Part shown: positions 6,600-16,488 of the stretch, piece by piece
Layout: each line of letters opens with the position of its first letter
How positions within the stretch are numbered: the stretch's first letter is position 1
Assembly: GCF_026420865.1 (NCBI RefSeq)
Contig: NZ_JAPCWC010000003.1
Span: 342,779 to 406,778, forward strand
DNA length: 64,000 nt
DNA from: Novosphingobium clariflavum
GTDB taxonomy: Bacteria; Pseudomonadota; Alphaproteobacteria; Sphingomonadales; Sphingomonadaceae
Direction: 5' to 3'
Position numbers and translations under genes: made by a program
Notes under the pieces: generated by a model
Database searches by the model: none
The model's input: the letters and a program-made list of their open reading frames with translations, nothing else
Told to the model about the DNA's origin: nothing

Positions 6600-8444
6600 T
6601 CAGGCCTGCTTGAGGCGTTCGGCGATGCGTTCGTCCACGCGCTTGTCGAGCATCGAGAGCGGCATCACCCCTTCGGCCAGAATCGCGTGGAACCAGGGCA
6701 GGGTGAACTTGTCGCCCAGCGCCTTTTGCGACCTGGCGCGCGCGCGCATCCAGGCGGTGTGGCCCATCTTGTACGAGCAGGCCTGGCCGATCATCGTGCA
6801 GTACCGCTCGACCTCGCGCTGCGAGCGCGGGCGGGCGAAGCCGACGGTCTCGACCATGTAGTCGGTCGCCTTCTCGCGGCTCCACTTGTAGTGGTGGATG
6901 CCGGTGTCGATCACCAGTCGGGCGGCGCGGAACAGGTAGCTCTGGAGATAGCCCGCGCGTTCCAGGCCGCTATAGGCGCCGAGTTCGTCCGCCAGCTGCT
7001 CGGCATAGAGCGCCCAGCCTTCGCCATAGGCCGAGATGAAGCTGTTCTTCAGCATCATCGGCAGTTCGCCGCCGGTCTGTGCGAAGCCGCCCTGCAAGTG
7101 ATGGCCGGGCACGCCTTCATGATAGGTGAGCGAGGGCAGGGTGTACTTCGGCCAGTCGGCCACGTCCTTCAGGTTGATCCAGTAGATCGCCGGACGCGAA
7201 CCATCGAGCGGGGCGCGGTAGTAATAGCCGTTGGGCGCGCCGTCCTGGATCTCGGGCGGGACGCGGCGGATCTCGAGCGGCTGCTGCGGCGGATTGTCGA
7301 AGACCTGCGGCAGCCGGGTGTACATCTGCCGGATGCCCTCGTTGAGCGAAGCGATGAGATCGCTGCGCCCGGCATCGGTATTGGCGTAAAGCTGTTCGGG
7401 CCGCTTGTTGAGCGCATCGAGCCGCGCGCCGACGGGGCCGGTGGTGAGTCCGGCGGTCTTGAGAATGGCGTCGAGCTGGGCGGTCAGGTCCGCCACCTGG
7501 TCGAGGCCGATCTGGTGGACCTGTTCGGGGCTGTCGTCGGTGGTGATCGCCTGCCTCAGTGCCTCGGCATAGATCTCGTCGCCGCGCTGCAGGCGCCATG
7601 CGCCGTCACCGGCGGGCGTGGTCTGGCGCTGGGCCTTGATGAGCGCGATCTGGCGGTCGAGCGCGGGATAGACGTCCTTCTCGACGATGGCGGTAGCGCG
7701 CGCTGCCCAGTCGCCATCGATGGCCTTGGCCGCAGCGCGCTTGACCAGCGAGGTGACGAGGCCGCTTTGTGCCGCAGCTGCCCCGCGCAGCTTCTCCATC
7801 TGGCCGAGCGCGAGGTCGAGCGACCAGCCCGGTGCGACGATGCCGCGCGCGCCGTAGTCCTTCTGCTGCAGGGTCTCGTCGTCGAGCGCGGTCCTGAAGG
7901 CGGACAGGCGCGCGAGATAGGCCTCGGCGTCGTTCTTCGTCTCGATGGTGTGGCTGCTGTTGAGGAAGTCCGGCAGCGAGAAATAGGCGCCGCCCTGCTG
8001 CGAGATCAGGTAGGGCCGCTGGGCGCTGTCGATCTGGAACTTGTCCTGCGAGACCGTGCGCTGGCGCAGCTGGTAGAGCGCGAGGTCGCGGTTGCGCTTG
8101 CCGGTGGCGCTGAGCGGGGCGGCGTCGACCGCCTCGACGGCGGCGATTGCCTTGTGCCCCATCGCCAGGCTGGCGGCACGGCCCTTGGCACTATCATCGG
8201 ACAGCTTGAACTTGAGCCCGGCGTACTGGCCCTTGTCGAGCCCGAGCGAGCTGGCCATCTCCGGGCTCTGCGCGAGCGATTCGTAGAACAGCGCGTCGAG
8301 CCGGGCGTAGAGCGCCTTGTCGGCGGCATTGAGCGCGGGAACGGAGGCGGACGAGGCCGTGGCGGCAGCGATCGCGCTGCGCGATGTCAACAGCCCCCAG
8401 GTCAGCGCCGTCGCTGCGCTGGCCATGAATTCTCTACGAAGCAT
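6600..8444 (-). CDS. Exported DUF885 family protein (putative metallopeptidase)
   Basis: A 614-residue protein with a probable twin-arginine signal (MLRREFMASAATALTWGLL) and Ala-rich cleavage region near residue 27, so it is predicted periplasmic and exported folded. The DUF885 core carries HEGVPGHHLQ with the first His at residue 442 and, about 30 residues on, EGWALYAE; the family is alpha-helical and related to gluzincin-type peptidases, so zinc-dependent peptidase activity is plausible though rarely tested. The start is fixed by AGGAGAT just upstream. It converges with secF and is followed upstream by the DUF6456 gene on the same strand. Confidence 0.88.
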   Translation of the reverse strand: MLRREFMASAATALTWGLLTSRSAIAAATASSASVPALNAADKALYARLDALFYESLAQSPEMASSLGLDKGQYAGLKFKLSDDSAKGRAASLAMGHKAIAAVEAVDAAPLSATGKRNRDLALYQLRQRTVSQDKFQIDSAQRPYLISQQGGAYFSLPDFLNSSHTIETKNDAEAYLARLSAFRTALDDETLQQKDYGARGIVAPGWSLDLALGQMEKLRGAAAAQSGLVTSLVKRAAAKAIDGDWAARATAIVEKDVYPALDRQIALIKAQRQTTPAGDGAWRLQRGDEIYAEALRQAITTDDSPEQVHQIGLDQVADLTAQLDAILKTAGLTTGPVGARLDALNKRPEQLYANTDAGRSDLIASLNEGIRQMYTRLPQVFDNPPQQPLEIRRVPPEIQDGAPNGYYYRAPLDGSRPAIYWINLKDVADWPKYTLPSLTYHEGVPGHHLQGGFAQTGGELPMMLKNSFISAYGEGWALYAEQLADELGAYSGLERAGYLQSYLFRAARLVIDTGIHHYKWSREKATDYMVETVGFARPRSQREVERYCTMIGQACSYKMGHTAWMRARARSQKALGDKFTLPWFHAILAEGVMPLSMLDKRVDERIAERLKQA

Positions 8445-8559
8445 TGTGATCTCCTGGATGCACCCCTGTCGGACGGCCCTTTCGGCCAGCCCTGCCGGAT
8501 GGCGGCAAGTTGCCGTTCGTTTCCCGGGGCTGCAACAGGAGAGTCACAATCTGCGCGAT

Positions 8560-9030
8560 CTATTTCGCGATTTTATAATAATCCGCCACCCGGTCGAGCG
8601 CGATACCGAGCACCAGTTTGCCGCTGCGGATCGGCCAGCCCAGTGCCTTTTCCGCTGCGGGCAAGGCTTCGTTGGCGCAGGCCACCCGCCACAGCACGTC
8701 GCAGAGGCTGGTTCCCGCGGCAGCGATGGCGCCGTCGAACCGGGCCTTGGCCGCCAGCTGCCGTTCGCCATCCGTGAGGCCGGCGGACCCTCCGCCATAG
8801 CGAGCCGGCTCCCATCGCATGGTCGTGCGCGGATTGAGCTGGGCGCGCTCCCAGTCGCTGCGGAGCAGTTCGCCGGCAGCGAAGCGGCGGTCGCACAAGT
8901 GGCCACGGGCGTGCAGCCAGGTGAGCGAGGATTCGGCGAGGTTCACGGTCACGCTGCGGCGCTTGCGGGCTGCGTTGCCCCGGACCGGGCCCTCGCTGGT
9001 GACTTCGCGTTCGACAAGCTGCTGTTTCAT
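8560..9030 (-). CDS. DUF6456 domain protein
   Basis: A 156-residue protein. The region NLAESSLTWLHARGHLCD and AAGELLRSDWERAQLNPR around residues 30-75 matches the pattern I know for DUF6456, an alphaproteobacterial domain of unknown function often attached to or beside DNA-binding modules. ATG 9030 is preferred over an upstream in-frame codon because CAGGAGG sits nine bases upstream. The gene is divergent from an XRE regulator, 89 bases away, with a perfect palindrome between them. Function is unknown; a regulatory role is inference. Confidence 0.75.
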   Translation of the reverse strand: MKQQLVEREVTSEGPVRGNAARKRRSVTVNLAESSLTWLHARGHLCDRRFAAGELLRSDWERAQLNPRTTMRWEPARYGGGSAGLTDGERQLAAKARFDGAIAAAGTSLCDVLWRVACANEALPAAEKALGWPIRSGKLVLGIALDRVADYYKIAK

Positions 9031-9090
9031 CGGGTGCCTCCTGATACCGTAGGCGCAACTTGCCAAAACGGATTGCTTGTAGGAAAGCGA

Positions 9091-9105
9091 TAACCAGTCT
9101 GGTTA
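9091..9105. promoter_or_regulatory. Perfect palindrome, candidate operator for the XRE regulator
   Basis: TAACCAG-T-CTGGTTA is a 7+1+7 perfect inverted repeat in the 89-base gap between the divergent DUF6456 and XRE genes. Size and symmetry fit a dimeric helix-turn-helix operator; it sits just before the XRE ribosome-binding site (GAAGG, 9109-9113), where binding would block that gene. Palindrome seen; operator role inferred. Confidence 0.55.
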
Positions 9106-9119
9106 TTCGAAGGCCGCCC

Positions 9120-9692
9120 GTGATCAACCGCATCCGTGACATCCGCCAGCAGAAGGGGCTGACATTGGCCGATGTGGCTGCTGCCTGCCGCCCGGCAACC
9201 ACGGCTCAGACCATCGGCCGGCTCGAGACCGGGATGCGCACGCTTTCGCTGGGCTGGATGAACCGCATCGCTGCGGCGCTCGATGTCGCTCCGGAACTTC
9301 TGCTGCGCAGCGAAAGCCGCGAACCGGCGATGATCGTTGCGGTTCTCACCGAGGATGGCGTCGAGGCGCCGCACATGCAGCGCGAGGCCGTGCTGCCCAG
9401 CGAGCTTGCCGCCGAAGCGCCCTGGCTGGTGCTGGAGGTAGAAAGCTCCGCCGGAGACTACCGGGCAGGCGATCAGGTTTGGCTGCGCCAGCATCCGCCC
9501 GCGCATGCGGCGCGGCTGCTCAACCGCGACGTGCTGGTGCCGCGCCCGGCCGGGCGTTTCGCATTCGGCCGTCTGATCGGCTGCGAAGAGGGCGGCATCG
9601 TGCTTTCACCCCCGGCGACCGGGCGGCAGCAAGCCCGGGTGGAACATCCGCAGTGGCTGGCCGTTGCCGAAATGCTGGTCAGAAAGCTCTAA
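9120..9692 (+). CDS. XRE-type transcriptional regulator with S24-like C-terminus
   Basis: A 190-residue protein from GTG 9120, supported by AAGG six bases upstream. Residues 1-60 form a lambda-repressor-type helix-turn-helix (INRIRDIRQQKGLTLADVAAA, then TTAQTIGRLETG). The remainder (YRAGDQVWLRQ, LLNRDVLVPRPAGRFAFGRLIG) resembles the beta-rich fold of LexA/CI peptidase domains but I cannot identify an S24 Ser-Lys dyad, so self-cleavage is doubtful. It may control itself and the divergent DUF6456 gene through the palindrome upstream. The glycosyltransferase gene follows after 23 bases and could be co-transcribed. Confidence 0.8.
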   Translation: MINRIRDIRQQKGLTLADVAAACRPATTAQTIGRLETGMRTLSLGWMNRIAAALDVAPELLLRSESREPAMIVAVLTEDGVEAPHMQREAVLPSELAAEAPWLVLEVESSAGDYRAGDQVWLRQHPPAHAARLLNRDVLVPRPAGRFAFGRLIGCEEGGIVLSPPATGRQQARVEHPQWLAVAEMLVRKL

Positions 9693-9715
9693 CTTCTGCC
9701 GCGTAGAGGGCCTTC

Positions 9716-10906
9716 ATGCGCATCCTGTCGATAGCCACGCTGTTTCCCAATCCCGCCAAGCCGTCCTTCGGGATCTTTGTCGGCAACCAGATGCGCGCGG
9801 TGGTCGCCGATGGCGCCGTCGATCTCACGATGGTGAGCCCGATCGGAGTGCCGCCTTGGCCGCTGTCGCGGCGTAGGCCTTATGATGCCCTTTCGGCATT
9901 GCCTGAGGAAAGTGACGCATCGGGGATCGCGGTTCAATATCCTCAGTTCACCCTGATCCCCAAGCTCGGCGGCGACAGCAATCCCGCCCGGATCGCACGA
10001 GCGGTGCTGCCGCTCGCCCGCCGTCTTCATGCCGAACAGCCTTTCGATCTGGTGGACGCCCAGTTCTTTTTCCCGGACGGGCCGGCGGCCGCTATCGTTG
10101 CGCGTGCGCTGGGGCTGCCGCTGACCATCAAGTCGCGCGGGGCGGACATCCACTATTGGGGCAAGCGACCGGCGGCCCTGACGCAGATGCTTGGCGCCGC
10201 GCACCAGGCTGTGGGATTGCTGGCGGTGAGCGAGGCGCTGCGGGCGGACATGATCGCGCTGGGCATGCCGGCAGACCGGATCACCGTGCACTATACCGGC
10301 CTTGATCGGGAGCGTTTCCATCCGGTCGAACGCGGCGCCGCGCGGGCGCTGGTCTCGGCGGTGCCGGAGCTGGGCATCTGGTCGCAGGGGCCGCTGATCG
10401 TGACGCCCGGTTCACTGATTCCCCGCAAGGGCCAGCGGCTGGTTATCGAGGCCCTGCCGCAGCTTCCCGATGTGCGCCTTGCGCTCGCCGGGGTGGGCGA
10501 GGACGAGCGGGCCTTGCGGGCGCTGGCGGAGTCGCTCGGCGTGGATGAGCGCGTGCATTTCCTCGGGCAGGTCGGGCATGACCTGCTGCCTCATCTGCTC
10601 TGCGCCGCCGATGTGCTGGTGCTGCCTTCGGCAAGCGAGGGGCTGGCCAACGTCTGGATCGAGGGGCTGGCCTGCGGCACGCCCATCGTCATCCCCGATA
10701 TCGGCGGTGCCCGCGAAGTGGTGCAGGACCCCAGCGCGGGCCGCCTTGCCCAGCGCACGCCGGCGGCCATTGCCGAGGCGGTGCGCGACATTCTTGCCGA
10801 TCCGCCCGGCCAGGAGCAGGTCTCGGCCAACGTGACGCGGTTCTCCTGGGGCGTCAACGCCGCGAACCTCGTGCGCTTCTGGCGTGCGGTTCTGGATGGC
10901 GATTGA
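9716..10906 (+). CDS. Family 4 glycosyltransferase
   Basis: A 396-residue GT-B protein. The N-terminal half starts MRILSIATLFPNPAKPSFGIF and carries the acceptor-side Rossmann domain; the C-terminal half has the nucleotide-sugar site with PLIVTPGSLIPRKGQ, ADVLVLPSASEGLANVWIEG and GTPIVIPDIGGAREVV, the retaining GT4 E-x7-E region. It probably transfers a hexose to a surface or storage polysaccharide, but no polysaccharide cluster surrounds it and the substrate cannot be read. Start supported by AGAGGG just upstream. It lies 23 bases after the XRE gene. Confidence 0.9.
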   Translation: MRILSIATLFPNPAKPSFGIFVGNQMRAVVADGAVDLTMVSPIGVPPWPLSRRRPYDALSALPEESDASGIAVQYPQFTLIPKLGGDSNPARIARAVLPLARRLHAEQPFDLVDAQFFFPDGPAAAIVARALGLPLTIKSRGADIHYWGKRPAALTQMLGAAHQAVGLLAVSEALRADMIALGMPADRITVHYTGLDRERFHPVERGAARALVSAVPELGIWSQGPLIVTPGSLIPRKGQRLVIEALPQLPDVRLALAGVGEDERALRALAESLGVDERVHFLGQVGHDLLPHLLCAADVLVLPSASEGLANVWIEGLACGTPIVIPDIGGAREVVQDPSAGRLAQRTPAAIAEAVRDILADPPGQEQVSANVTRFSWGVNAANLVRFWRAVLDGD

Positions 10907-10928
10907 GCAAGGGCCGGACGCGGACGTG

Positions 10929-10951
10929 CAGGACGCCCCGGCGGCGTCCTG
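10929..10951. terminator. Hairpin between convergent genes
   Basis: CAGGACGCC (10929-10937), loop CCGGC, GGCGTCCTG (10943-10951): a perfect 9-bp stem between the convergent glycosyltransferase and uup genes. There is no T-run on either strand, so it may be a weak or processed 3' end rather than a classical terminator. Confidence 0.5.
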
Positions 10952-10955
10952 ACGC

Positions 10956-12737
<1,782 letters not shown>

Positions 12738-12909
12738 AGCAGCGCGCCCTACAGGCAGTGGCGACGGGCGGCAAGCGGGGGTAGGGCCGTGCAGAGCGCT
12801 GCGGCTCCGGGTAACTGCGTGGGATTCCTGCAACACATTTCAGCCAGTGCCACCTTCCTGCCACATTCAGGACTTGTTCAAGCCCCGTCGCTTAGGCACC
12901 CAAGTCATT

Positions 12910-13233
12910 ATGAAACGGCTTGTCTCCTCTCTCGCGATGACTGGCGCACTTTTCGGCGCAGCGGTCGCATTCGTCGCTCCTTCGGTCGTTGCGCAGGCTG
13001 CCGATCCCGGCGGGGATCAGGGCGAGGCACGCCGCGAGCGCAAGGCCGGCAACATCCTCTCGATCCGCCAGATCGAACAGATGGTCCTGCCGCGCATGAA
13101 CGGCATGCAATATCTCGGCCCTGATTACGATCCGGCGGCGATGGCCTACCGCCTCAAGTTCATCCAGAACGGCAAGATCTTTTTTGTCGATGTCGATGCC
13201 CGGACCGGGCGCGTGATCGGACAGTCGCATTAA
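12910..13233 (+). CDS. Exported PepSY-like protein
   Basis: A 107-residue protein with an N-terminal signal peptide (MKRLVSSLAMTGALFGAAVA, likely cut after AQA near residue 30). The C-terminal half, YRLKFIQNGKIFFVDVDART followed by GRVIGQ, has the beta-hairpin pattern of PepSY domains, which bind or inhibit partners in the periplasm. A response regulator and histidine kinase follow on the same strand after 231 bases; small PepSY proteins often accompany such two-component systems and may modulate the sensor. That link is inference from position. Confidence 0.72.
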   Translation: MKRLVSSLAMTGALFGAAVAFVAPSVVAQAADPGGDQGEARRERKAGNILSIRQIEQMVLPRMNGMQYLGPDYDPAAMAYRLKFIQNGKIFFVDVDARTGRVIGQSH

Positions 13234-13464
13234 GCCGTCCAGTGCCCGGCCCGGATTGGCCGATGACCGCAAAATGCGTGGCAAGACGGGTGCCTGGTCC
13301 GGCCAGCCAGGCCGCTCGGGATCACAACCCGGGCCCGTGCGTTTCACCTCTGTGCGCAGCTGTTGGTCAGTCACCCTGCCTTGCTTGACGCACCGGGGCT
13401 TTCGCCCCATTTCCAACCCTGATTTCGCCGCCCGTTCCTGGGCGCCCCCGAGGGAGAGACCGAA

Positions 13465-14142
13465 TTGCGCATCCTGATCGTCGAGGATGAACCCACGCTC
13501 GGCAACCAGCTGAAGACCACGCTCGAACAGAACGGCTATGCCGTGGACTTGTCGACCGATGGCGAGGACGGGCACTTTCTCGGCTCGACCGAAGAGTACG
13601 ATGCCGTGATCCTTGACCTCGGCCTGCCTGAAATCGATGGCCTGACCGTGCTGGGCATGTGGCGCCGCGAGGGACGTACGTTCCCGGTGCTGGTGCTCAC
13701 CGCCCGCGATTCCTGGTCGGACAAGGTGGCCGGGCTCGATGCCGGTGCCGACGATTATCTCGCCAAGCCGTTCCAGACCGAGGAACTGATCGCCCGTCTG
13801 CGCGCGCTGATCCGCCGCGCCTCGGGCAATACGTCCAGTGAACTGACCGCGGGCGACGTGCGTCTCGACACGCGTTCGGGCCGCGTCACGCTGGCCGGCG
13901 AACCGGTCAAGATGACCGCCCAGGAATACAAGCTGCTGTCCTACCTCATGCACCACAAGGGCAAGGTGGTCAGCCGCACCGAATTGATCGAGCATATCTA
14001 CGATCAGGATTTCGACCGCGATTCGAACACGATCGAGGTCTTTGTCACGCGCATCCGCAAGAAGCTGGGCGCCGACGTCATCACCACGATCCGCGGACTT
14101 GGCTACAGTCTCGACGACCCGGCCGAGCCTGGCCGCGGCTGA
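13465..14142 (+). CDS. OmpR/PhoP-type response regulator
   Basis: A 225-residue two-domain regulator: receiver domain 1-115 with phosphoacceptor D51 (AVILDLGLPEIDG), acidic pocket EDE at 7-9 and the conserved Lys in AKPF; and a C-terminal winged helix (LTAGDVRLDTRSGRVTLAGE to IRKKLGADVITTIRGLGYSL). It begins at TTG 13465 (MRILIVEDEPTL), with GGGAGAG upstream; no better ATG exists. The cognate kinase begins seven bases after its stop, so they are co-translated. Targets unknown. Confidence 0.95.
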   Translation: MRILIVEDEPTLGNQLKTTLEQNGYAVDLSTDGEDGHFLGSTEEYDAVILDLGLPEIDGLTVLGMWRREGRTFPVLVLTARDSWSDKVAGLDAGADDYLAKPFQTEELIARLRALIRRASGNTSSELTAGDVRLDTRSGRVTLAGEPVKMTAQEYKLLSYLMHHKGKVVSRTELIEHIYDQDFDRDSNTIEVFVTRIRKKLGADVITTIRGLGYSLDDPAEPGRG

Positions 14143-14149
14143 GGTTTCC

Positions 14150-15565
14150 ATGACGCAAGCGCCGACCAGCGGCGCCGCAGAACCCGCACCCGAAAAGCGC
14201 GGGGCGGGTTTTGCGCACGAACGGTCGACCGGCTCGCTGGCCCGGCGCATGATGCTGATCGCGGCAGGCTGGATCTCGATCCTCCTGCTGGTGGGCGGAC
14301 TGGCGCTCGACCATGCGCTGAGCGGTATCGTCACGCGCAATTTCGACGAGCAACTGGGCTACATGCTCACCGGCATGATCGGGTCGGCCGAGATCGGCCC
14401 CGACGGCGAGGTGTTCTTCAACCGTCCGCTCGGCGACCAGCGCTTCCTCGAACCGAACTCGGGCCTCTACTGGCAGATTCGCGGCAAGGGGCACGAGGAC
14501 TTCCCCTCCCGCTCGTTGTGGGATCGCAGTCTGGCAGTGCCGGACGACCACTTCGACGCGCAGTTGCACGTCTACGATTCGAACCAGTTCCCCGGTGAGC
14601 CGCTGCGCGTGATGGAGCGGTCCATCATCCTGCCGGGCAGCAATACCAAGTGGATGTTCACGGTGGCGGCGAGCCGTGCCGAGAACAACGAACAGATCAA
14701 GATGAACCGCGCGATCCTGCTCTACAGCTTCGTCGCGCTGGGCTTCGGGCTGCTGCTGATGGCGGGCATGCAGACCTGGTACGGACTGTTCCCGCTTCGC
14801 CATATCCGCCGGGCGATCCAGCGGTTGCGCACGACCGGCTCGGCGCGGGTCAGCGGCCCGCTCCCGCGCGAGGTGGAACCGCTGGTCGAGGAACTGAACG
14901 CATTGCTTGCCCATAACGAGCGGCAGGCGGAAGAGGCGCGCACCCATGCGGGCAATCTCGCCCATGCGCTCAAGACGCCGCTGACGGTCGTGATGAACGC
15001 GGCTACCGCCAAGGCGCCCGATCTGGCCGACACGGTGATTCGCGAAGCGGCGGTGATGCGCCGCCAGGTCGATCATCACCTTGCGCGGGCGAGGGCGGTG
15101 GGCCGGCGTGCGGCGGGGCAGTCGCGCGCCGACGTCTGGCCAAGCCTCGAGGCGGTCCTTCGCGCGGTCGAGCGGCTCTATGACCAGACCCGGTTCGACC
15201 TCGACGGCAATCACGATGCGGTGGTGGCGCTGGAAAAGCAGGATCTCGAGGAGATTCTGGGTAACCTTATCGAGAACGCGGCCAAGTACGGCGGCAGTAG
15301 TGTTTTTGTCACGGTCGATGCCGTGCGGGATTCGTCTCTTTGCGAAATATGGATCGAGGACGATGGCATGGGCATTCCCGAAGCCGAGAGGATCCGAATC
15401 TTCGATCGCGGCGCCCGGCTCGACACCGGCAAGCCCGGCACCGGCCTCGGTCTTGCCATCGTGCGCGACGTGGTGGAAATCTACGGCGGCACCGTGATGC
15501 TCGATGAAAGCGAGGATCTGGGCGGCCTGCTGGTCAAGCTGGCGGTGCCGCGCGCCAGCAGCTGA
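14150..15565 (+). CDS. Membrane sensor histidine kinase (partner of the preceding regulator)
   Basis: A 471-residue kinase. TM1 about 34-56 and TM2 about 187-209 enclose a ~130-residue periplasmic sensor domain of the PhoQ/PepSY-associated style. A HAMP-like linker follows, then HisKA with phosphoacceptor H272 in LAHALKTPLTVV and a complete HATPase (N-box NLIENAAKYG, G1 EDDGMGIP, G2 GTGLGLAIV). ATG 14150 is used; the frame is open upstream through the regulator gene but lacks similarity there. Together with the PepSY gene it forms a likely envelope-sensing module, signal unknown. Confidence 0.94.
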   Translation: MTQAPTSGAAEPAPEKRGAGFAHERSTGSLARRMMLIAAGWISILLLVGGLALDHALSGIVTRNFDEQLGYMLTGMIGSAEIGPDGEVFFNRPLGDQRFLEPNSGLYWQIRGKGHEDFPSRSLWDRSLAVPDDHFDAQLHVYDSNQFPGEPLRVMERSIILPGSNTKWMFTVAASRAENNEQIKMNRAILLYSFVALGFGLLLMAGMQTWYGLFPLRHIRRAIQRLRTTGSARVSGPLPREVEPLVEELNALLAHNERQAEEARTHAGNLAHALKTPLTVVMNAATAKAPDLADTVIREAAVMRRQVDHHLARARAVGRRAAGQSRADVWPSLEAVLRAVERLYDQTRFDLDGNHDAVVALEKQDLEEILGNLIENAAKYGGSSVFVTVDAVRDSSLCEIWIEDDGMGIPEAERIRIFDRGARLDTGKPGTGLGLAIVRDVVEIYGGTVMLDESEDLGGLLVKLAVPRASS

Positions 15566-15767
15566 CCCGGTCGTTTTTTGGGCCCGGCATTTCTTACCGA
15601 GGCGTGGCGGCGGGCCGGCAAGGCTTCTGCCATAGTGCCCTTCGTGGTACAGCCTGTTCAAAGGTGATCCGAAAGCGGGGGGAAGCGGTGTGCCGCGCCT
15701 TGCGGACCCCGGCATTCGTCCCCATGGCCGGCGCTTCAGATTCGCGACCTAATTCGAGGATACCCCC

Positions 15768-15971
15768 ATGACCGATTCCATCTCCCTGACCCTGTCGCCC
15801 GACGAAGTCGAAATGCTCGTTGACGCGCTCGAAGCCGATCTTGAAGGCTACGTCGAAGCCGCCAAGGAAGCGCGCGAGGATGGCAACAAGGAAGATCTGG
15901 AAACCTTTGCCGAAGCGGCCACGCGCATCCAGGGCCTGCTGACCCGTCTGCAGGACCTCGTCGAGGGCTGA
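15768..15971 (+). CDS. Small acidic helical protein, unknown function
   Basis: A 67-residue protein (MTDSISLTLSPDEVEMLVDA...) preceded by a good ribosome-binding site (CGAGG, about ten bases before ATG) and followed by a terminator, so I regard it as real. It is strongly acidic (many Asp/Glu) and predicted to be two amphipathic helices with no signal peptide, cysteine or membrane segment. I do not recognise a family. It stands alone between the histidine kinase and the convergent chorismate mutase. Confidence 0.7.
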   Translation: MTDSISLTLSPDEVEMLVDALEADLEGYVEAAKEAREDGNKEDLETFAEAATRIQGLLTRLQDLVEG

Positions 15972-15983
15972 AAAGACTGAAAA

Positions 15984-16016
15984 GGGGGAAGGCGGTGCGC
16001 CGCCTTCTTCCTTATT
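15984..16016 (+). terminator. Terminator after the small acidic protein gene
   Basis: GAAGGCGG (15988-15995), loop TGCG, CCGCCTTC (16000-16007), then TTCCTTATTTCC. The GC stem and T-rich tail support termination for the + strand gene ending at 15971. Confidence 0.7.
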
Positions 16017-16036
16017 TCCTGCCGGATGTCAGCGGT

Positions 16037-16336
16037 TCAACCCGCCTTGGCACGCTCGTGATGGCGGATCACTTCGTCGATGATGAAGCGGATGAACTTT
16101 TCGCCGAAATCGGGATCGAGGTGCGCGTCCTCGGCCAGCTTGCGCAGGCGTACGATCTGGCGTTCCTCCCGGCCCGGATCCGAGGCGGGCAGGTTCTTTT
16201 CCGCCTTGTACGTGCCCACGGCCTGGGTGATGCGAAAGCGCTCTGCCAGCATGTGGATCAGCGCGGCGTCGATATTGTCGATGCTGGAGCGGAATGCGGC
16301 CAGTACCGGATCGGAGGAGGGCGTGGTCTCGGTCAT
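16037..16336 (-). CDS. Chorismate mutase (AroQ fold, monofunctional)
   Basis: A 99-residue all-helical protein of the chorismate mutase type II family, which converts chorismate to prephenate for Phe/Tyr synthesis. The pattern FRSSIDNIDAALIHMLAERF, then YKAEKNLPASDPGREERQI, places the family's Arg, Lys, Asp and Arg active-site residues in the expected spacing. No prephenate dehydratase or dehydrogenase domain is attached, so it is monofunctional; length is usual. It lies convergent with the small acidic gene and divergent from the polyprenyl synthase. Confidence 0.93.
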   Translation of the reverse strand: MTETTPSSDPVLAAFRSSIDNIDAALIHMLAERFRITQAVGTYKAEKNLPASDPGREERQIVRLRKLAEDAHLDPDFGEKFIRFIIDEVIRHHERAKAG

Positions 16337-16488
16337 CGGATCGGTCCGCTAGCACGGCTTGCCTGCCGGTTCCAGCCCGCCTGCGGCCTTGGCGGCAATG
16401 CCTGTATGCTTCAGCAGTCCCGAAGTTTGACCGGCCGGTGGCATTGGCTCTTGCCTAAACGCCTGCGAACGCGCAATGCGCCGGAACG

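Noticed and set aside
6582..8777. A 731-codon + strand frame opposite the DUF885 gene
   Set aside because: Shadow of the DUF885 gene with no recognisable domain and no ribosome-binding site; it also runs into an unrelated gene.
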